A DNA stretch of 64,000 nt from Pseudomonas knackmussii B13 (GCF_000689415.1 NZ_HG322950.1:558001-622000); one strand, 5' to 3'; shown: positions 36,076-46,334, counted from the first letter of the stretch. The notes: generated from the letters alone by a model not told the origin. Made by a program: numbers and translations.

Positions 36076-37368
36076 TTACAGCTTGATCTCGACGTAGGCT
36101 TCGTCGCGGATCTGGCGCAGCCAGGCCTGCAGTTCCTCATCGTACTTGCGGTTGCGCAGGACCTGGGCGGCCTGCTGCTCGCGGAACTTGTCGCTGCTGT
36201 CGGTGGCGCGGCGGCCCAGTACTTCCAACACGTGCCAGCCGAACGGCGAGCGGAATGGCTTGGACAGCTGGCCTTGCGGGGTGTTGTTCATCACTTCGCG
36301 GAATTCCGGTACCAGGGCCTCCGGGTCGATCCAGTTCAGATCGCCGCCGTGCAGCGCCGAGCCCGGGTCTTCCGAGAATTGCTTGGCCAGGGTGCCGAAG
36401 TCTTCGCCGCTCTTGATGCGGTCGTAGAGCTTCTGCGCCAGCTTCTGGGTCTCTTCGTCGCTGCGGATCTCGCTGGGCTTGAGCAGGATGTGGCGAACGT
36501 GGACTTCGTCGCGCACCATCTTGCTGCCGCCGCGCTTCTCCTCGACCTTGAGGATGATGAAGCCGCCGGGCGTGCGTACCGGCTCGGTAACGTCGCCAAC
36601 AGCGATGCTGCTGATCATGCTGTCGAACGGCGAGGGCAGCTGTGCGGCCTTGCGCCAGCCGATCTCGCCGCCTTCCAGGGCGTTGTCGCCAGCCGAGCGG
36701 GAAATTGCCAGCTGGTTGAAGTCGGCACCCTGCTTGAGCTGCTGGTAGATGTCCTGGGCCTGCTTGCCGGCGGCCTGCAGCGTCTGCGAGGACGCGCCAT
36801 CGGGTACCGGGATCAGGATGTTGGCCAGGCGGTACTCTTCGGAGAGCTGGATCTTGCCAAGGTCGGAGGCGAGGAAGTTCTGCACTTCCTGCTCGCTGAC
36901 CTGGACGCGCTCGGCGACGCGGCGCTGGCGCACGCGGCTGATGACCATCTCGCGGCGCACCTGCTCGCGGGCGTCGTCATAGGACAGGCCGTCGCGGGTC
37001 AGGGCCGCCTGGAACTGATCCAGGGTCATGTGGTTGCGCTGGGCGATGGTGCCCATGGCCTGGTTCAGCTCTTCGTCGGTGATGCGGATGCCGGAGCGCT
37101 CGCCGATCTGCAGCTGGATGTCCTCGATGATCAGGCGCTCGAGCACCTGCTGGGTCAGCACGTGCTCCGGCGGCAGCGGTGCGCCGCGCTTCTGGATGGT
37201 CTGGCGCACTTCGCGCAGACGCTGGTCCAACTGGCTCTGCATGACCACGTCGTTGTCGACGATGGCCACGACGCGGTCCAGGGGGGTCACGTCTGCACGG
37301 GCGAAGGAACTGATGAGGAGCGCGCCCAGCATCAGCGGGCGCAGGGCGTTACATAGAGTTGTCTTCAC
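36076..37368 (-). CDS. surA: Periplasmic chaperone/peptidyl-prolyl isomerase
   Basis: 430 aa from a GTG start at 37368, matching the usual length; signal peptide ALRPLMLGALLISSFARA. A SurA N-terminal domain (DRVVAIVDNDVVMQSQLDQRL) is followed by two parvulin domains (about 170-270 and 285-385; SKMVRDEVHVRHILLKPS) and the C-terminal strand. It escorts outer-membrane proteins, including its neighbour LptD, across the periplasm. The GTG lies inside lptD, giving a 20-bp overlap. Confidence 0.95.
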   Translation of the reverse strand: MKTTLCNALRPLMLGALLISSFARADVTPLDRVVAIVDNDVVMQSQLDQRLREVRQTIQKRGAPLPPEHVLTQQVLERLIIEDIQLQIGERSGIRITDEELNQAMGTIAQRNHMTLDQFQAALTRDGLSYDDAREQVRREMVISRVRQRRVAERVQVSEQEVQNFLASDLGKIQLSEEYRLANILIPVPDGASSQTLQAAGKQAQDIYQQLKQGADFNQLAISRSAGDNALEGGEIGWRKAAQLPSPFDSMISSIAVGDVTEPVRTPGGFIILKVEEKRGGSKMVRDEVHVRHILLKPSEIRSDEETQKLAQKLYDRIKSGEDFGTLAKQFSEDPGSALHGGDLNWIDPEALVPEFREVMNNTPQGQLSKPFRSPFGWHVLEVLGRRATDSSDKFREQQAAQVLRNRKYDEELQAWLRQIRDEAYVEIKL

Positions 37369-40138
37369 GTTGACGATAGCCTTGGATGCCTTGGTCGAGG
37401 AAGCCTTCGACTTGGTTGCCGACCACGCCGCCAAGGCCTTTCAGGATGATTTGCAGGAAGATGCCGCGGTCAGCTTTCGAGTTCGCAGTAATGAACTCGT
37501 TGTCGTCGTACTTCAGCCAATAGCGGTTGACCAGACGCAGCTTCCAGCAGCAGCTGTCGTACTCGAAGCCGCCGAGTGCTTCGAGGGTACGGCTCTGGTT
37601 GTAGTCGAACTGCCAGCGCGCGATGGCGCTCCACTGCGGAACGACCGGCCAGATGACCGAGAAGTCGTGCTGGTTGATCTTGTACTGGTCGCTGTTGTAG
37701 GTGAACTGGCCCAGGTTCGGGTCGAACACCTTGCTGTTCGCGCGATAGCGATAGCCCGCGTTGAACACTTTCTGCGGTTCCGCTTCCGGCTGGTAGTGGA
37801 ACATCACGCTGCCGTTGTCGGTGTGGTGAGTGTTCGGGTTCCAGTTGTAGTCGGAGTTCAGGCGCCAATCGTGGTTGAAGCGATAGATGCCTTGCAGTGC
37901 ATAGGGCGAGCGCCAGGCGTCCGCATCCGGATTGGAAATCTGGTTGTTCGGGTTGGCCAGGTTGTAGTTGCGGATGTAGTCCTCGGTCAGGCCGGGGAGC
38001 TGCACGCGACGATCGGAGAAGTAGTAGATCTGGCCCGCGCTGATGGACGCCCGCTCGAAGCCGTTGTCCTCGATGAAGCGCGAGGTCGCGCCGAGGGAAA
38101 GCTGGTTGGCATCGCCAATGCGGTCCTTGCCGGTGAAGCGGTTCTCACGCCACAGCGAGTCGTAGCTGAAGGTGAATTCGCCGGTGTCGAAGGTCGGCAG
38201 GTCGTCCTGGTTCTTGTACGGCACGTACAGGTACATGGCGCGCGGTTCCAGGGTCTGGCGGAACTTGGTGCCAGCGAAGCTGGTGTCGCGGTCGAAGTAC
38301 AGACCGCTGTCGAGCTTGGCCAGGCCCAGCGAACGATCCGGGCTGTCGTCGAAGCTGATGCCGGCATAGTTCGGATGCGCCGGGTCGAGACCTTTCAGCT
38401 GTGCCTGGCCGGTGCTGTCCAGGTCCAGGTTGTACTTGGTGTACATCGCCTTCAGCGTCGGGGTGACGAAGCCGTAGCTGCTTGCCACTGGCAGGCTCAC
38501 GCCCGGCTCGAGGTGCATGCGGTCGCCGGTGGCGCGGGCCAGGCCGGAAATGTTGACGTCCGGGCGCTGGCCGATGACGTTGCCATCGGTATCGAAGTAG
38601 ACGTCCTCGTCCAGGTTGCGGTCGAAGCGCACCAGTTCGCTGCCGTAGGTGAAGTTCAGGCCGCCCGGGTTGTACGGCAGGTGGCCGTCGAGGGTCAGCT
38701 GCGGCAGGCGGTCATACGGGGTCACGTCGGTGACGGTGGCGAGTTGGTACGCCTGAGCGTTGAGGCGAGCGGTGAAGTCATCGCCGCGATAGGTCAGTGC
38801 GCCCTGCTGGTTCACGTAGGTCGGCGAACCGAGGCCCAGCGAGGTGTCCAGGTCCTGGAAGTAGTACGGATCGCTGATGCGGGTGTAGTCGACCTGCGCC
38901 AGCCAACGGGAATCCAGGCCGCTGGTGTTCTTCCAGCCGTACAGCCAACGTTGGTCGGTGTAGTGCGGCTGGTTGCTGCGGCTGTCGTCGCTGTCGTTCA
39001 GGTAGGCGGCTGTGAACTGGCCTTCGCTGCTGTGGGTCAGGTAACGGAAGTCGCCTTCCATCATCAGGCCGCGCTTGGCCATGTAGCGCGGATACAACGT
39101 GGCGTCGTAGTTCGGGGCCAGGTTGAAGTAGTACGGCGTGACCAGCGTGAAGCCAGTGTCCGAGGTGCTCGACAGGGTCGGCGGCAGGAAGCCGGACTGG
39201 CGACGGTCGTCGATCGGGAAATAGATGTAGGGGGTATAGAACACCGGAATGTCCTTCACCCGCAGGGTCGCGTTGGTCGCGGTGCCGAAGCCGGTGGCCG
39301 GGTTCAGCTTGATGTTGTTGCCCTTGACGTACCAGGAGTTGCTGCCCGGCTCGCAACGGGTGTAGGTACCGTCCTTGAGCTGGATGATGGCGTCTTCCTG
39401 GCGCTTGGCGTAGAGCGCGCTGCCACGGACCTGGGCCTGGTGCATGACGTACTCGGCGTTGTCGATCTTCGCCTCGCCGTTGTCCAGTTGCAGGTCGGCG
39501 TGGTCGCCGACGATCAGCGCGCCGTTGTCGCGCAGGCGCACGTTGCCGGACAGCTCGCCGCGGTTCTCGGCCTGGTGCAGGTTGGCCTCGTCGGCCTCGA
39601 CCTGCATGCTGCCCTGGCGCAGCACGACGTTGCCGGCCAGCGTCGCGACCTGGGATTCCTGCTCGTAGCGGGAGGCCTTGGCCGAAACGTAGGTCGGTGC
39701 TTCGTCGCGCGGGGTCTTGTCGTTCATGCCCGGACGGACCGGCTCGACGTATTCGCCGCTGCAGTACGGGCCGACTTCCGCGAGTTGTGCGGCGGTCAGC
39801 TTCTCCCGCGGTACCCAGTCCAGGTGGCTATAGTCGGCGCTGCGCGACTTGAGGGCGCGGCCCGAGCTTTCGGTTACCAGCTGCTCCTTGGCTTCGCCGG
39901 AGGTTTGCTCGGCGGCTTCGCTGCCGCCTGCACTCACGGCGTTGGCGCTGTGCTGCGGGCGCGGCGGGAGGGCGGCGGCCGGTTGTTGGCTGGAGCAGTC
40001 CCAGCTGCCGCCGGAGGGCGCGCAGCTGAATTGTTCGGCCGCGGAAGCGGTCGAGGAAGCGAGCGGCTGTATAGCCAGCAGGCCACCGGTCACCAGTAAG
40101 GGAAACTTTCTACGGAACACGGGGAAGTTAACTGCCAT
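37349..40138 (-). CDS. lptD: LPS-assembly outer-membrane protein
   Basis: 929 aa. The signal peptide ends ASSTASA. An OstA-like N-terminal periplasmic beta-jellyroll (about 125-300; EADEANLHQAENRGELSGN) precedes a long C-terminal beta-barrel ending near the 3' end. Cysteines occur at about 40 and 48, near 120, and as CC in GFEYDSCCWKLR, available for the inter-domain disulfides needed for assembly. It inserts LPS in the outer leaflet with LptE. The ATG at 40138 is chosen to place the signal peptide; the open frame runs 243 bp further. Divergent from amgK. Confidence 0.96.
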   Translation of the reverse strand: MAVNFPVFRRKFPLLVTGGLLAIQPLASSTASAAEQFSCAPSGGSWDCSSQQPAAALPPRPQHSANAVSAGGSEAAEQTSGEAKEQLVTESSGRALKSRSADYSHLDWVPREKLTAAQLAEVGPYCSGEYVEPVRPGMNDKTPRDEAPTYVSAKASRYEQESQVATLAGNVVLRQGSMQVEADEANLHQAENRGELSGNVRLRDNGALIVGDHADLQLDNGEAKIDNAEYVMHQAQVRGSALYAKRQEDAIIQLKDGTYTRCEPGSNSWYVKGNNIKLNPATGFGTATNATLRVKDIPVFYTPYIYFPIDDRRQSGFLPPTLSSTSDTGFTLVTPYYFNLAPNYDATLYPRYMAKRGLMMEGDFRYLTHSSEGQFTAAYLNDSDDSRSNQPHYTDQRWLYGWKNTSGLDSRWLAQVDYTRISDPYYFQDLDTSLGLGSPTYVNQQGALTYRGDDFTARLNAQAYQLATVTDVTPYDRLPQLTLDGHLPYNPGGLNFTYGSELVRFDRNLDEDVYFDTDGNVIGQRPDVNISGLARATGDRMHLEPGVSLPVASSYGFVTPTLKAMYTKYNLDLDSTGQAQLKGLDPAHPNYAGISFDDSPDRSLGLAKLDSGLYFDRDTSFAGTKFRQTLEPRAMYLYVPYKNQDDLPTFDTGEFTFSYDSLWRENRFTGKDRIGDANQLSLGATSRFIEDNGFERASISAGQIYYFSDRRVQLPGLTEDYIRNYNLANPNNQISNPDADAWRSPYALQGIYRFNHDWRLNSDYNWNPNTHHTDNGSVMFHYQPEAEPQKVFNAGYRYRANSKVFDPNLGQFTYNSDQYKINQHDFSVIWPVVPQWSAIARWQFDYNQSRTLEALGGFEYDSCCWKLRLVNRYWLKYDDNEFITANSKADRGIFLQIILKGLGGVVGNQVEGFLDQGIQGYRQREDNSM

Positions 40139-40266
40139 CTTGTTAATCCGGGCTTCCTGCGAGCCTGCAGCGCGATCGAGCTGCGCGCCTCTCGATGGGC
40201 TCAAAAAGATGCTGGATAATAAAGCATGACCCGCGCAACGGCTAGGGCCGTGGAGAACCCCTGAAG

Positions 40267-41283
40267 ATGTCAGATGATGCCCGTTACCAGCAATTGAATG
40301 GCTGGCTGGACTCGTGTATGCCCGCTGTGTTCGCCGCCGAAGGCTGGGGTGCGGTTCCGCCCGCCGAGCTGACTCCCGCAAGCAGCGATGCCAGTTTCCG
40401 CCGCTACTTCCGCTGGCAGGCCGGAGACCGCACGCTGATCGTCATGGATGCGCCGCCACCGCAAGAGGACTGCCGTCCCTTCGTCAAAGTCGCCGGCCTG
40501 CTCGCTGAAGCTGGCGTGCATGTGCCGCGCATCCTGGCCCAGGACCTGGAGCAGGGTTTCCTGCTGCTCAGCGATCTCGGCCGGCAGACCTATCTCGATG
40601 TGCTCAATGCGCAGAACGCGGAGGAGCTGTTCGAGGATGCCCTCGACGCCCTGGTTGCCTTCCAGCAGGTGCCGGTTGAAGAGCGCCTGCCGCCCTACGA
40701 CGAGGCCCTGCTGCGCCGCGAGCTGCAGCTGTTCCCCGAGTGGTACCTGGGCAAGCACCTGGGCGTCGTCCTCGAGGGCGAACAACTGGCGCGCTGGCAG
40801 CGCACCTGCGACCTGCTGGTAGCCAGTGCCCTGGAGCAGCCTCGCGTGCTGGTGCACCGTGATTACATGCCACGCAACCTGATGCTCAGCGAGCCCAACC
40901 CGGGCGTGCTCGACTTCCAGGACGCGGTGTACGGCCCGGTTACCTACGACGTCACCTGCCTGTACAAGGACGCCTTCCTCAGCTGGCCGGAGCCGCGCAT
41001 CCACGACGGACTCAGCCGTTACTGGCGCAAGGCACAGGCGGCAGGCATTCCCCTGCCGCCTACCTTCGACGAGTTCTTCCGCGCCAGCGACCTGATGGGC
41101 GCGCAGCGCCACCTCAAGGTGATCGGCATCTTCGCGCGCATCTGCCATCGCGACGGCAAGCCGCGCTACCTCGGTGACGTGCCCCGCTTCTTCCGCTACC
41201 TGGAAAGCGTGATTGCGCGACGTCCCGAACTGGCCGACCTGCGCGCCCTGCTCGCCGACCTGCCGCAGCCGGTGGCCCCATGA
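40267..41283 (+). CDS. amgK: N-acetylmuramate/N-acetylglucosamine anomeric kinase
   Basis: 338 aa, aminoglycoside-phosphotransferase fold. SSDASFRRYFRW near the N-terminus, the catalytic loop VLVHRDYMPRNLML (HRD-x4-N) and the metal aspartate in VLDFQDAVYGP. With MurU it forms the peptidoglycan-recycling shortcut first defined in P. putida: AmgK makes MurNAc-1-phosphate, bypassing de novo UDP-MurNAc synthesis and lowering fosfomycin sensitivity. Overlaps murU by 4 bp. Confidence 0.92.
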   Translation: MSDDARYQQLNGWLDSCMPAVFAAEGWGAVPPAELTPASSDASFRRYFRWQAGDRTLIVMDAPPPQEDCRPFVKVAGLLAEAGVHVPRILAQDLEQGFLLLSDLGRQTYLDVLNAQNAEELFEDALDALVAFQQVPVEERLPPYDEALLRRELQLFPEWYLGKHLGVVLEGEQLARWQRTCDLLVASALEQPRVLVHRDYMPRNLMLSEPNPGVLDFQDAVYGPVTYDVTCLYKDAFLSWPEPRIHDGLSRYWRKAQAAGIPLPPTFDEFFRASDLMGAQRHLKVIGIFARICHRDGKPRYLGDVPRFFRYLESVIARRPELADLRALLADLPQPVAP

Positions 41284-41954
41284 AAGTGATGATTCTCGCA
41301 GCCGGCAAGGGCGAGCGACTGCGTCCGCTGACCCTGCACACGCCCAAGCCGCTAGTGCAGGCCGGCGGCCTGCCGTTGATCGAGCACCAGCTGTTGTCCC
41401 TTCGCCGTGCCGGTTTCGACGAGTTGGTGATCAATCACGCCTGGCTCGGCCAGCAGATCGAGGATTACCTCGGCGATGGCGCACGCTTCGACGTGAGCAT
41501 TCGCTACTCGGCCGAGGGCGAGCCGCTCGAAACCGGCGGCGGCATCTTCCGCGCGCTGCCGCTGCTGGGGTCGGAGCCTTTCGCCGTGGCCAATGGCGAC
41601 ATCTGGACCGACTTCGACTACGCCCATCTGCACAACGCGCTGGCCGACGGTGACCTCGCGCATCTGGTGCTGGTCGCCAATCCCGAGCACAACGGACGTG
41701 GCGATTTCTGCCTGCGCGAAGGGCGCGTGAGCGATTACCGCGAAGGCGAGCCGAGCTTCACCTATAGCGGTATCGCGGTGCTGCACCCGGCGCTGTTCGC
41801 CGCCAGCCAGGACGGTGCCTTCAAGCTTGCCCCATTGCTGCGCGAGGCGATGGCGGCCGGGCGCGTCAGCGGTGAGCTGCACGAGGGGCGCTGGGTCGAT
41901 GTCGGTACCCATGAGCGCCTGGCCGAGGTCGAGCGCTTGTTGGCGGCGCGCTGA
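41280..41954 (+). CDS. murU: N-acetylmuramate-1-phosphate uridylyltransferase
   Basis: 224 aa nucleotidyltransferase: MILAAGKGERLRPLTLHTPKPLV is the GxGxR-x-PK signature, with the metal aspartate in VANGDIWTDFD. It makes UDP-MurNAc from the AmgK product. ATGA overlap with amgK and zero-gap junction with the downstream J-domain gene indicate one operon. Confidence 0.92.
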   Translation: MKVMILAAGKGERLRPLTLHTPKPLVQAGGLPLIEHQLLSLRRAGFDELVINHAWLGQQIEDYLGDGARFDVSIRYSAEGEPLETGGGIFRALPLLGSEPFAVANGDIWTDFDYAHLHNALADGDLAHLVLVANPEHNGRGDFCLREGRVSDYREGEPSFTYSGIAVLHPALFAASQDGAFKLAPLLREAMAAGRVSGELHEGRWVDVGTHERLAEVERLLAAR

Positions 41955-42713
41955 ATGTTCTGGCCTGGCACCCTGATAGGCATCCTCGCCGGCTGGGCGC
42001 TGGCGAGCATTCCCGGCGCCATGCTCGGCGGGGTGCTCGGCCAGGTGCTCGACCGGCGCATGCGCCAGCGCACCTGGCGCGGCTTGTTCGAGCAGCTTCG
42101 CGGAAGCGGGCGGGTGCCGGACGACGAGCTGCTGTTCATGCTTCTAGGCCGCCTGGCGAAGATTCGCGGGCGGGTGCAGGACGCGCATATCCAGCAGGCG
42201 CGGGCCGAGATGCTGCGTCTCGGTCTGGATGAGCCGGCACGCTTGCGCGCCATAGATGCCTTCGGGCGCGGCAAGCAGGGTGGTCCGCTGCTCGACGAGG
42301 GGCTGGAGCAACGCCATGGCCAGCGTCCGACCGCAGATGGCCTGCTCCAGGCCTGCTGGCGCATGGCCTGGGCCGCCGGGGTGCCGACCGCTGCAGAGAA
42401 GGCGCTGATCCTGCGCTGGGGTGAAACGCTGGGGTTGCCGCGGGCTACCGTGCTGGCGCTGGCTTCGGGTGCGGAGAAAGTCCGCGCACCGCTGACCCGC
42501 GCCGAGAGCTACACCCGTGCCCTGCGCCTGCTCGGCGTCGAGGAGGGTGCCGAACCGGCGGAGATCAAGCGTGCCTACCGCCGGCTGATCAGCCAGCACC
42601 ATCCGGACAAGCTGGTCGGCGCCGGCGAAGCACGCATCGCCGCGGCCACCGAGAAAACCCGCGAGATCCAGGAAGCCTACTCGCTGATCCGCGAGCGCCA
42701 CGGCTTCCGTTGA
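41955..42713 (+). CDS. djlA: DjlA-like TerB/J-domain membrane co-chaperone
   Basis: 252 aa. One N-terminal hydrophobic helix (about 5-30), a TerB-like helical domain (about 50-165) and a C-terminal J domain (about 185-250) with the HPD tripeptide in ISQHHPDKL. This is DjlA architecture (271 aa in E. coli): a type III J protein anchored in the inner membrane that stimulates DnaK. It starts immediately after the murU stop. Confidence 0.82.
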   Translation: MFWPGTLIGILAGWALASIPGAMLGGVLGQVLDRRMRQRTWRGLFEQLRGSGRVPDDELLFMLLGRLAKIRGRVQDAHIQQARAEMLRLGLDEPARLRAIDAFGRGKQGGPLLDEGLEQRHGQRPTADGLLQACWRMAWAAGVPTAAEKALILRWGETLGLPRATVLALASGAEKVRAPLTRAESYTRALRLLGVEEGAEPAEIKRAYRRLISQHHPDKLVGAGEARIAAATEKTREIQEAYSLIRERHGFR

Positions 42714-42720
42714 ATTGCCC

Positions 42721-43704
42721 TCAGGGGCTGTCGGCCTGCTTGATGTGCATTGAAAGCCAGCCGCGCACCCGACGATAGAGCTGGTCCTGCTCGCTGACGG
42801 GGTCGCCGGGAAGGGCGTTCATGCCGATCTGTACGTAGGTCTTGCCGGTTTCGCGTTTGCTCGCCTGCAGGCGCAGCTGCGCCGCTTTTCGGTCCGTATC
42901 GCGGTCGCGGTAGAAGAAGTCGCCGGTGGCCAGCGCCAGGCGCGGCACCATGTCTTCCAGTGGCGGGCGGAATTCATTGGGCATTTGCGCTGCGACCAGC
43001 AGCAGGTTGCGGATGTCGGTCGGTTCGCGTTCGGCCAGGTAGCGGGCGGCCCAGTAGGCGCCCGTGCCGTGGCCGAGGAGGATGATGCTCTTCGGCTTTT
43101 CCTGCCGGGGGGAGTCGACGCCGGCCTGGATACGCGCCATGACCCGGTCGGAATAGGCCTTGCGCCGTTCGATGGCAGGGTCCTGCGCGGGCGCGGCCTC
43201 GCTGGCGGAAGGCGTGTCGCCTGAGGGCGCCGGCGCATCGGCCTTGGCCGCTTCCTTGTCGTCGCTAGCGACAGCGTCCACCGGGCGCGTCTGCGCCAGG
43301 CTGTCCATGCGGTCGGGCAGGCTCAGGCTGAGGGTCTGCCAGCCGGCGTCGGGCAGTTTGTGCCGCAGAGGGCCGACCGCCTTGGGCCAGTCGGGGCTCT
43401 CGCCATCTCCGGGCACGATGATCACCACACCTTCGGCCTGGGGCGCATTGGCGGGCAGCCAGAGGGCGAGGAAGCTTTCGTCGCCGGCCTGCAGGGTCTG
43501 TTGCTGGCGATCGGGCAGGTGCTGTATCAGGCCGCTGGCCTCGGCCTGGCTGCGCTCTTCCACGGCCGGTCGCTTGGGTTCTGCCGGGGCGGCGGTTTCG
43601 GCTGGAGCGGCGGCAGGCTTGTCTTCCGCCCAGCCTGGTGCGCCAGGCAGCAGGCAGAGGGCGATGCAGAGGGCGAGGCGTGTAGGTGACGAGGAGCGTG
43701 GCAT
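42721..43704 (-). CDS. DUF3530 family alpha/beta-hydrolase-like exported protein
   Basis: 327 aa. Signal peptide (LALCIALCLLPGAPGWA), then an Ala/Glu/Pro-rich linker, then an alpha/beta-hydrolase-like region: VVIIVPGDGESPDWP, and a nucleophile-elbow-like ILLGHGTGAYWAARYL in which the usual Ser is Thr (G-H-G-T-G). A second low-complexity insert (about 140-175) separates the halves. Convergent with djlA, only 7 bp apart. Catalysis is uncertain because of the elbow residue. Confidence 0.8.
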   Translation of the reverse strand: MPRSSSPTRLALCIALCLLPGAPGWAEDKPAAAPAETAAPAEPKRPAVEERSQAEASGLIQHLPDRQQQTLQAGDESFLALWLPANAPQAEGVVIIVPGDGESPDWPKAVGPLRHKLPDAGWQTLSLSLPDRMDSLAQTRPVDAVASDDKEAAKADAPAPSGDTPSASEAAPAQDPAIERRKAYSDRVMARIQAGVDSPRQEKPKSIILLGHGTGAYWAARYLAEREPTDIRNLLLVAAQMPNEFRPPLEDMVPRLALATGDFFYRDRDTDRKAAQLRLQASKRETGKTYVQIGMNALPGDPVSEQDQLYRRVRGWLSMHIKQADSP

Positions 43705-43855
43705 CGGGCTATTCCCGGAGGTTCGGCTGGCGTGCGGGCGCGAAAGGCGCCAGCCTAATCGGTTGTGCCCGCTTTGTCAGGCCGTGGCTTGGCAGCTGGC
43801 CAGCACACTGCGGTAAGGTAGCGGCGCTTTCAATTCGGTACGTGGTGCTGTCGGC

Positions 43856-46282
43856 ATGAGACCTCTGTTGCGCAAGGCCCTGGTGGCGCTTCTTCTGTTC
43901 CTTCCGCTCTGGGCGCAGGCGCAGGCGGCGCAGTTGGCTGCGGGGCTGGACGCAACTCAGCGCGACTGGCTGCAGGCGCATCCGCAGCTGCGTGTCGGCG
44001 TCGTGCTGGAAGCGCCCTATGCCCAGCAGGACCGTCGCCTGCAACAGCTCTCAGGGGCTAACGTCGAACTGCTGGAGTGGATCGCCGGAAGTCTCGGGGT
44101 CAACCTGCAATGGCAGGTCTATTCCGATCAGAACCTGCTGGAGCGCGCGGCCCGCGCTGGCGAGATCGATATGGCGCCGGGCCTTGCGCAAACGCCCGAC
44201 ACGCTGCGCGAGTGGCTGTTCTCCGATCCCTACCTGCGCGTACCGCGCCTGCTGGTCGGCTTCCAGGCCGAAGCGGCCACGGTGGAGCTGGAGCACCTCG
44301 GTAGCGACGAGCCGGTGGCGTTGCGGGGACCCGGCCCGGTTTCGGACTACCTGCACGGCACTTATTACGGGGCGCGCCTGCAACTGACCGGAAGCGACCG
44401 CGAGGCGCTGCGCCGGGTGCTCGATCAGACCGCCAGCTATGCGGTGGTCGACGAAGCGAGCCTGGCGCGCCTGAGCCGCGAGGGCGAGTTCGGCGGCTTC
44501 CGCGTGGTCGCTGACATCGGCTATCCGCAGCTGCTGCGCCTGGCCACGCGGCGCGACTTGCCGGAGCTGGCCGCCATCCTCGATGCCGCCTTGCGCGCCG
44601 TTCCGGCCAAGGAACTCGACCAGATCCACCAGCGCTGGCTGCAGCCGCAGTATCCGCGCCTGGTCGAGTCGCCGAGCTTCTGGAAGAACCTTTGCATTCT
44701 GCTCGGGCTGCTGCTCGTGCTGGCCCTGGCGACTGTGGCCTGGCTGCGTCGTCAGCGCGGTGCCCTGGAGCAGCGACTGCTCGCAGCGCGGCGTGACATC
44801 GAGCTGCGCCAGGCGGCGGAGGAAGCGCTGCGCCTGACCCAGTTTGCCATCGACAGCAGCACGGTCGGCATCCTCTGGGTCAACTGGGACAGCCATATCC
44901 GCTACGCCAACCGAGCGGCCGAGGAAATGCTCGGCGAGGCGGCCGGCGCGCTGGCCGAGCGCCCGCTGGCGGATTTCGAGCCGACGCTGAACATGGACAA
45001 CTGGCTGAACCTGTGGCGCCGAGCGCGCAACAGCGACGAGGGACCATTGAGCTTCGAGACCGGTCTGCGCCGCGCCGACGGTAGCTGGCTGCCGGCCGAA
45101 GTCTCGCTGAGTTTCCTGCGCTTCGGCGGTTCGGAATACCTGCTGGTTTTCGTCAGCGACGCCACCGAGCGGCGGCGCGCGCACGCGGCCCTGGAAGAAA
45201 GCGAGGCGCGCCTGCAGGGCATCGCCGGCAACGTGCCGGGGCTGGTGTTCCGCCTGGAGCCGAGCGCACCGGGCGACGACTCGGACTTCGCGCACCTCAG
45301 CTTCATCAGTGGTGGTAGCGAAGCCTCGCTCGGCTACAGCCCCGGTTACCTGCGCGAAAGCGGCCTGGGCATCATGGGCCTGGTGCATCCGGATGAGCGC
45401 GGCGGCTATCTCGCCAGCCAGGAACAGGCAGTCTTCAACGGCACCAACTGGCATTGGCAGGGGCGCATCCTCACCCGCAGCGGCGAGCCGCGCTGGGTCG
45501 ATATCAAGGCCACCGCGCGGCGCCTGGAGGACGGCCGCCGCGCCTGGGACGGCGTGGTCTGGGACATCACCGAGAACAAGCAGATCGAGCTGGAGCTGGC
45601 CGAGTCCCGCGCCCAGCTACGTGAGCTTTCCGCGCACCTCGAGAGCGTTCGCGAAGAAGAAAAGGCGCGCATCGCCCGCGAGGTGCACGACGAGCTCGGC
45701 CAGGTGCTGACGGTGCTCAAGCTGGAGACGTCGATGTGCGAGCTCGCCTATGGCGAGCTGGATCCGGGATTGCACGACCGCCTGGGCAACATGAAGAAGC
45801 TCATTGCCCAGCTGTTCCAGTTGGTGCGCGACGTGGCAACGGCTTTGCGTCCGCCGATCCTCGATGCCGGCATCGGCTCGGCGCTGGAGTGGCAGGCGCG
45901 GCGTTTCGAGGCGCGCACCGGCATCCCCTGCCTGGTGACGGTGCCGGAGCATTCGCCGCGGCTGGCCGACGCCAAGGCCATCGGGCTGTTCCGCATCCTC
46001 CAGGAGGCGCTGACCAATGTCATGCGCCACGCGCAGGCGCATACTGTGGAGCTTGAGCTGACGGTCGAGAACGGTGAGTTGTGCCTGAGCATCGGCGACG
46101 ATGGCCGCGGCTTCGACACGGAGGCGGCTTGGCGCGGCAGCTCCTTCGGCCTGGTCGGTATGCGCGAACGTGTGCTCATGCTCGGCGGCAGCCTGGAAAT
46201 CCACAGCCAGCCGGGCGAGGGCAGCAACCTGCGTGTGCGGGTGCCGCTGGGGGCCGACGAGGTCGTGGAGCAAAGCGCCTGA
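43856..46282 (+). CDS. agtS: AgtS sensor histidine kinase (4-aminobutyrate/5-aminovalerate sensing)
   Basis: 808 aa. Signal peptide (LVALLLFLPLWAQAQA), a periplasmic type 3 solute-binding-protein-like sensor (about 28-265), a transmembrane helix (about 275-295; LCILLGLLLVLALATVAWL), two PAS domains (about 320-440 and 450-575), then a NarX-type HisKA_3 dimerisation domain with phospho-acceptor H611 in REVHDELGQ, and a HATPase domain (LTNVMRHAQA, DDGRGFD). Position and layout match P. aeruginosa AgtS, which senses 5-aminovalerate/GABA and controls agtABCD. The response regulator gene follows after 52 bp. Confidence 0.88.
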   Translation: MRPLLRKALVALLLFLPLWAQAQAAQLAAGLDATQRDWLQAHPQLRVGVVLEAPYAQQDRRLQQLSGANVELLEWIAGSLGVNLQWQVYSDQNLLERAARAGEIDMAPGLAQTPDTLREWLFSDPYLRVPRLLVGFQAEAATVELEHLGSDEPVALRGPGPVSDYLHGTYYGARLQLTGSDREALRRVLDQTASYAVVDEASLARLSREGEFGGFRVVADIGYPQLLRLATRRDLPELAAILDAALRAVPAKELDQIHQRWLQPQYPRLVESPSFWKNLCILLGLLLVLALATVAWLRRQRGALEQRLLAARRDIELRQAAEEALRLTQFAIDSSTVGILWVNWDSHIRYANRAAEEMLGEAAGALAERPLADFEPTLNMDNWLNLWRRARNSDEGPLSFETGLRRADGSWLPAEVSLSFLRFGGSEYLLVFVSDATERRRAHAALEESEARLQGIAGNVPGLVFRLEPSAPGDDSDFAHLSFISGGSEASLGYSPGYLRESGLGIMGLVHPDERGGYLASQEQAVFNGTNWHWQGRILTRSGEPRWVDIKATARRLEDGRRAWDGVVWDITENKQIELELAESRAQLRELSAHLESVREEEKARIAREVHDELGQVLTVLKLETSMCELAYGELDPGLHDRLGNMKKLIAQLFQLVRDVATALRPPILDAGIGSALEWQARRFEARTGIPCLVTVPEHSPRLADAKAIGLFRILQEALTNVMRHAQAHTVELELTVENGELCLSIGDDGRGFDTEAAWRGSSFGLVGMRERVLMLGGSLEIHSQPGEGSNLRVRVPLGADEVVEQSA

Positions 46283-46334
46283 GGTGTTCACAGAAATACT
46301 CGGCGCGTTAGAGCGTTTTACGGGGAGAAGTGCA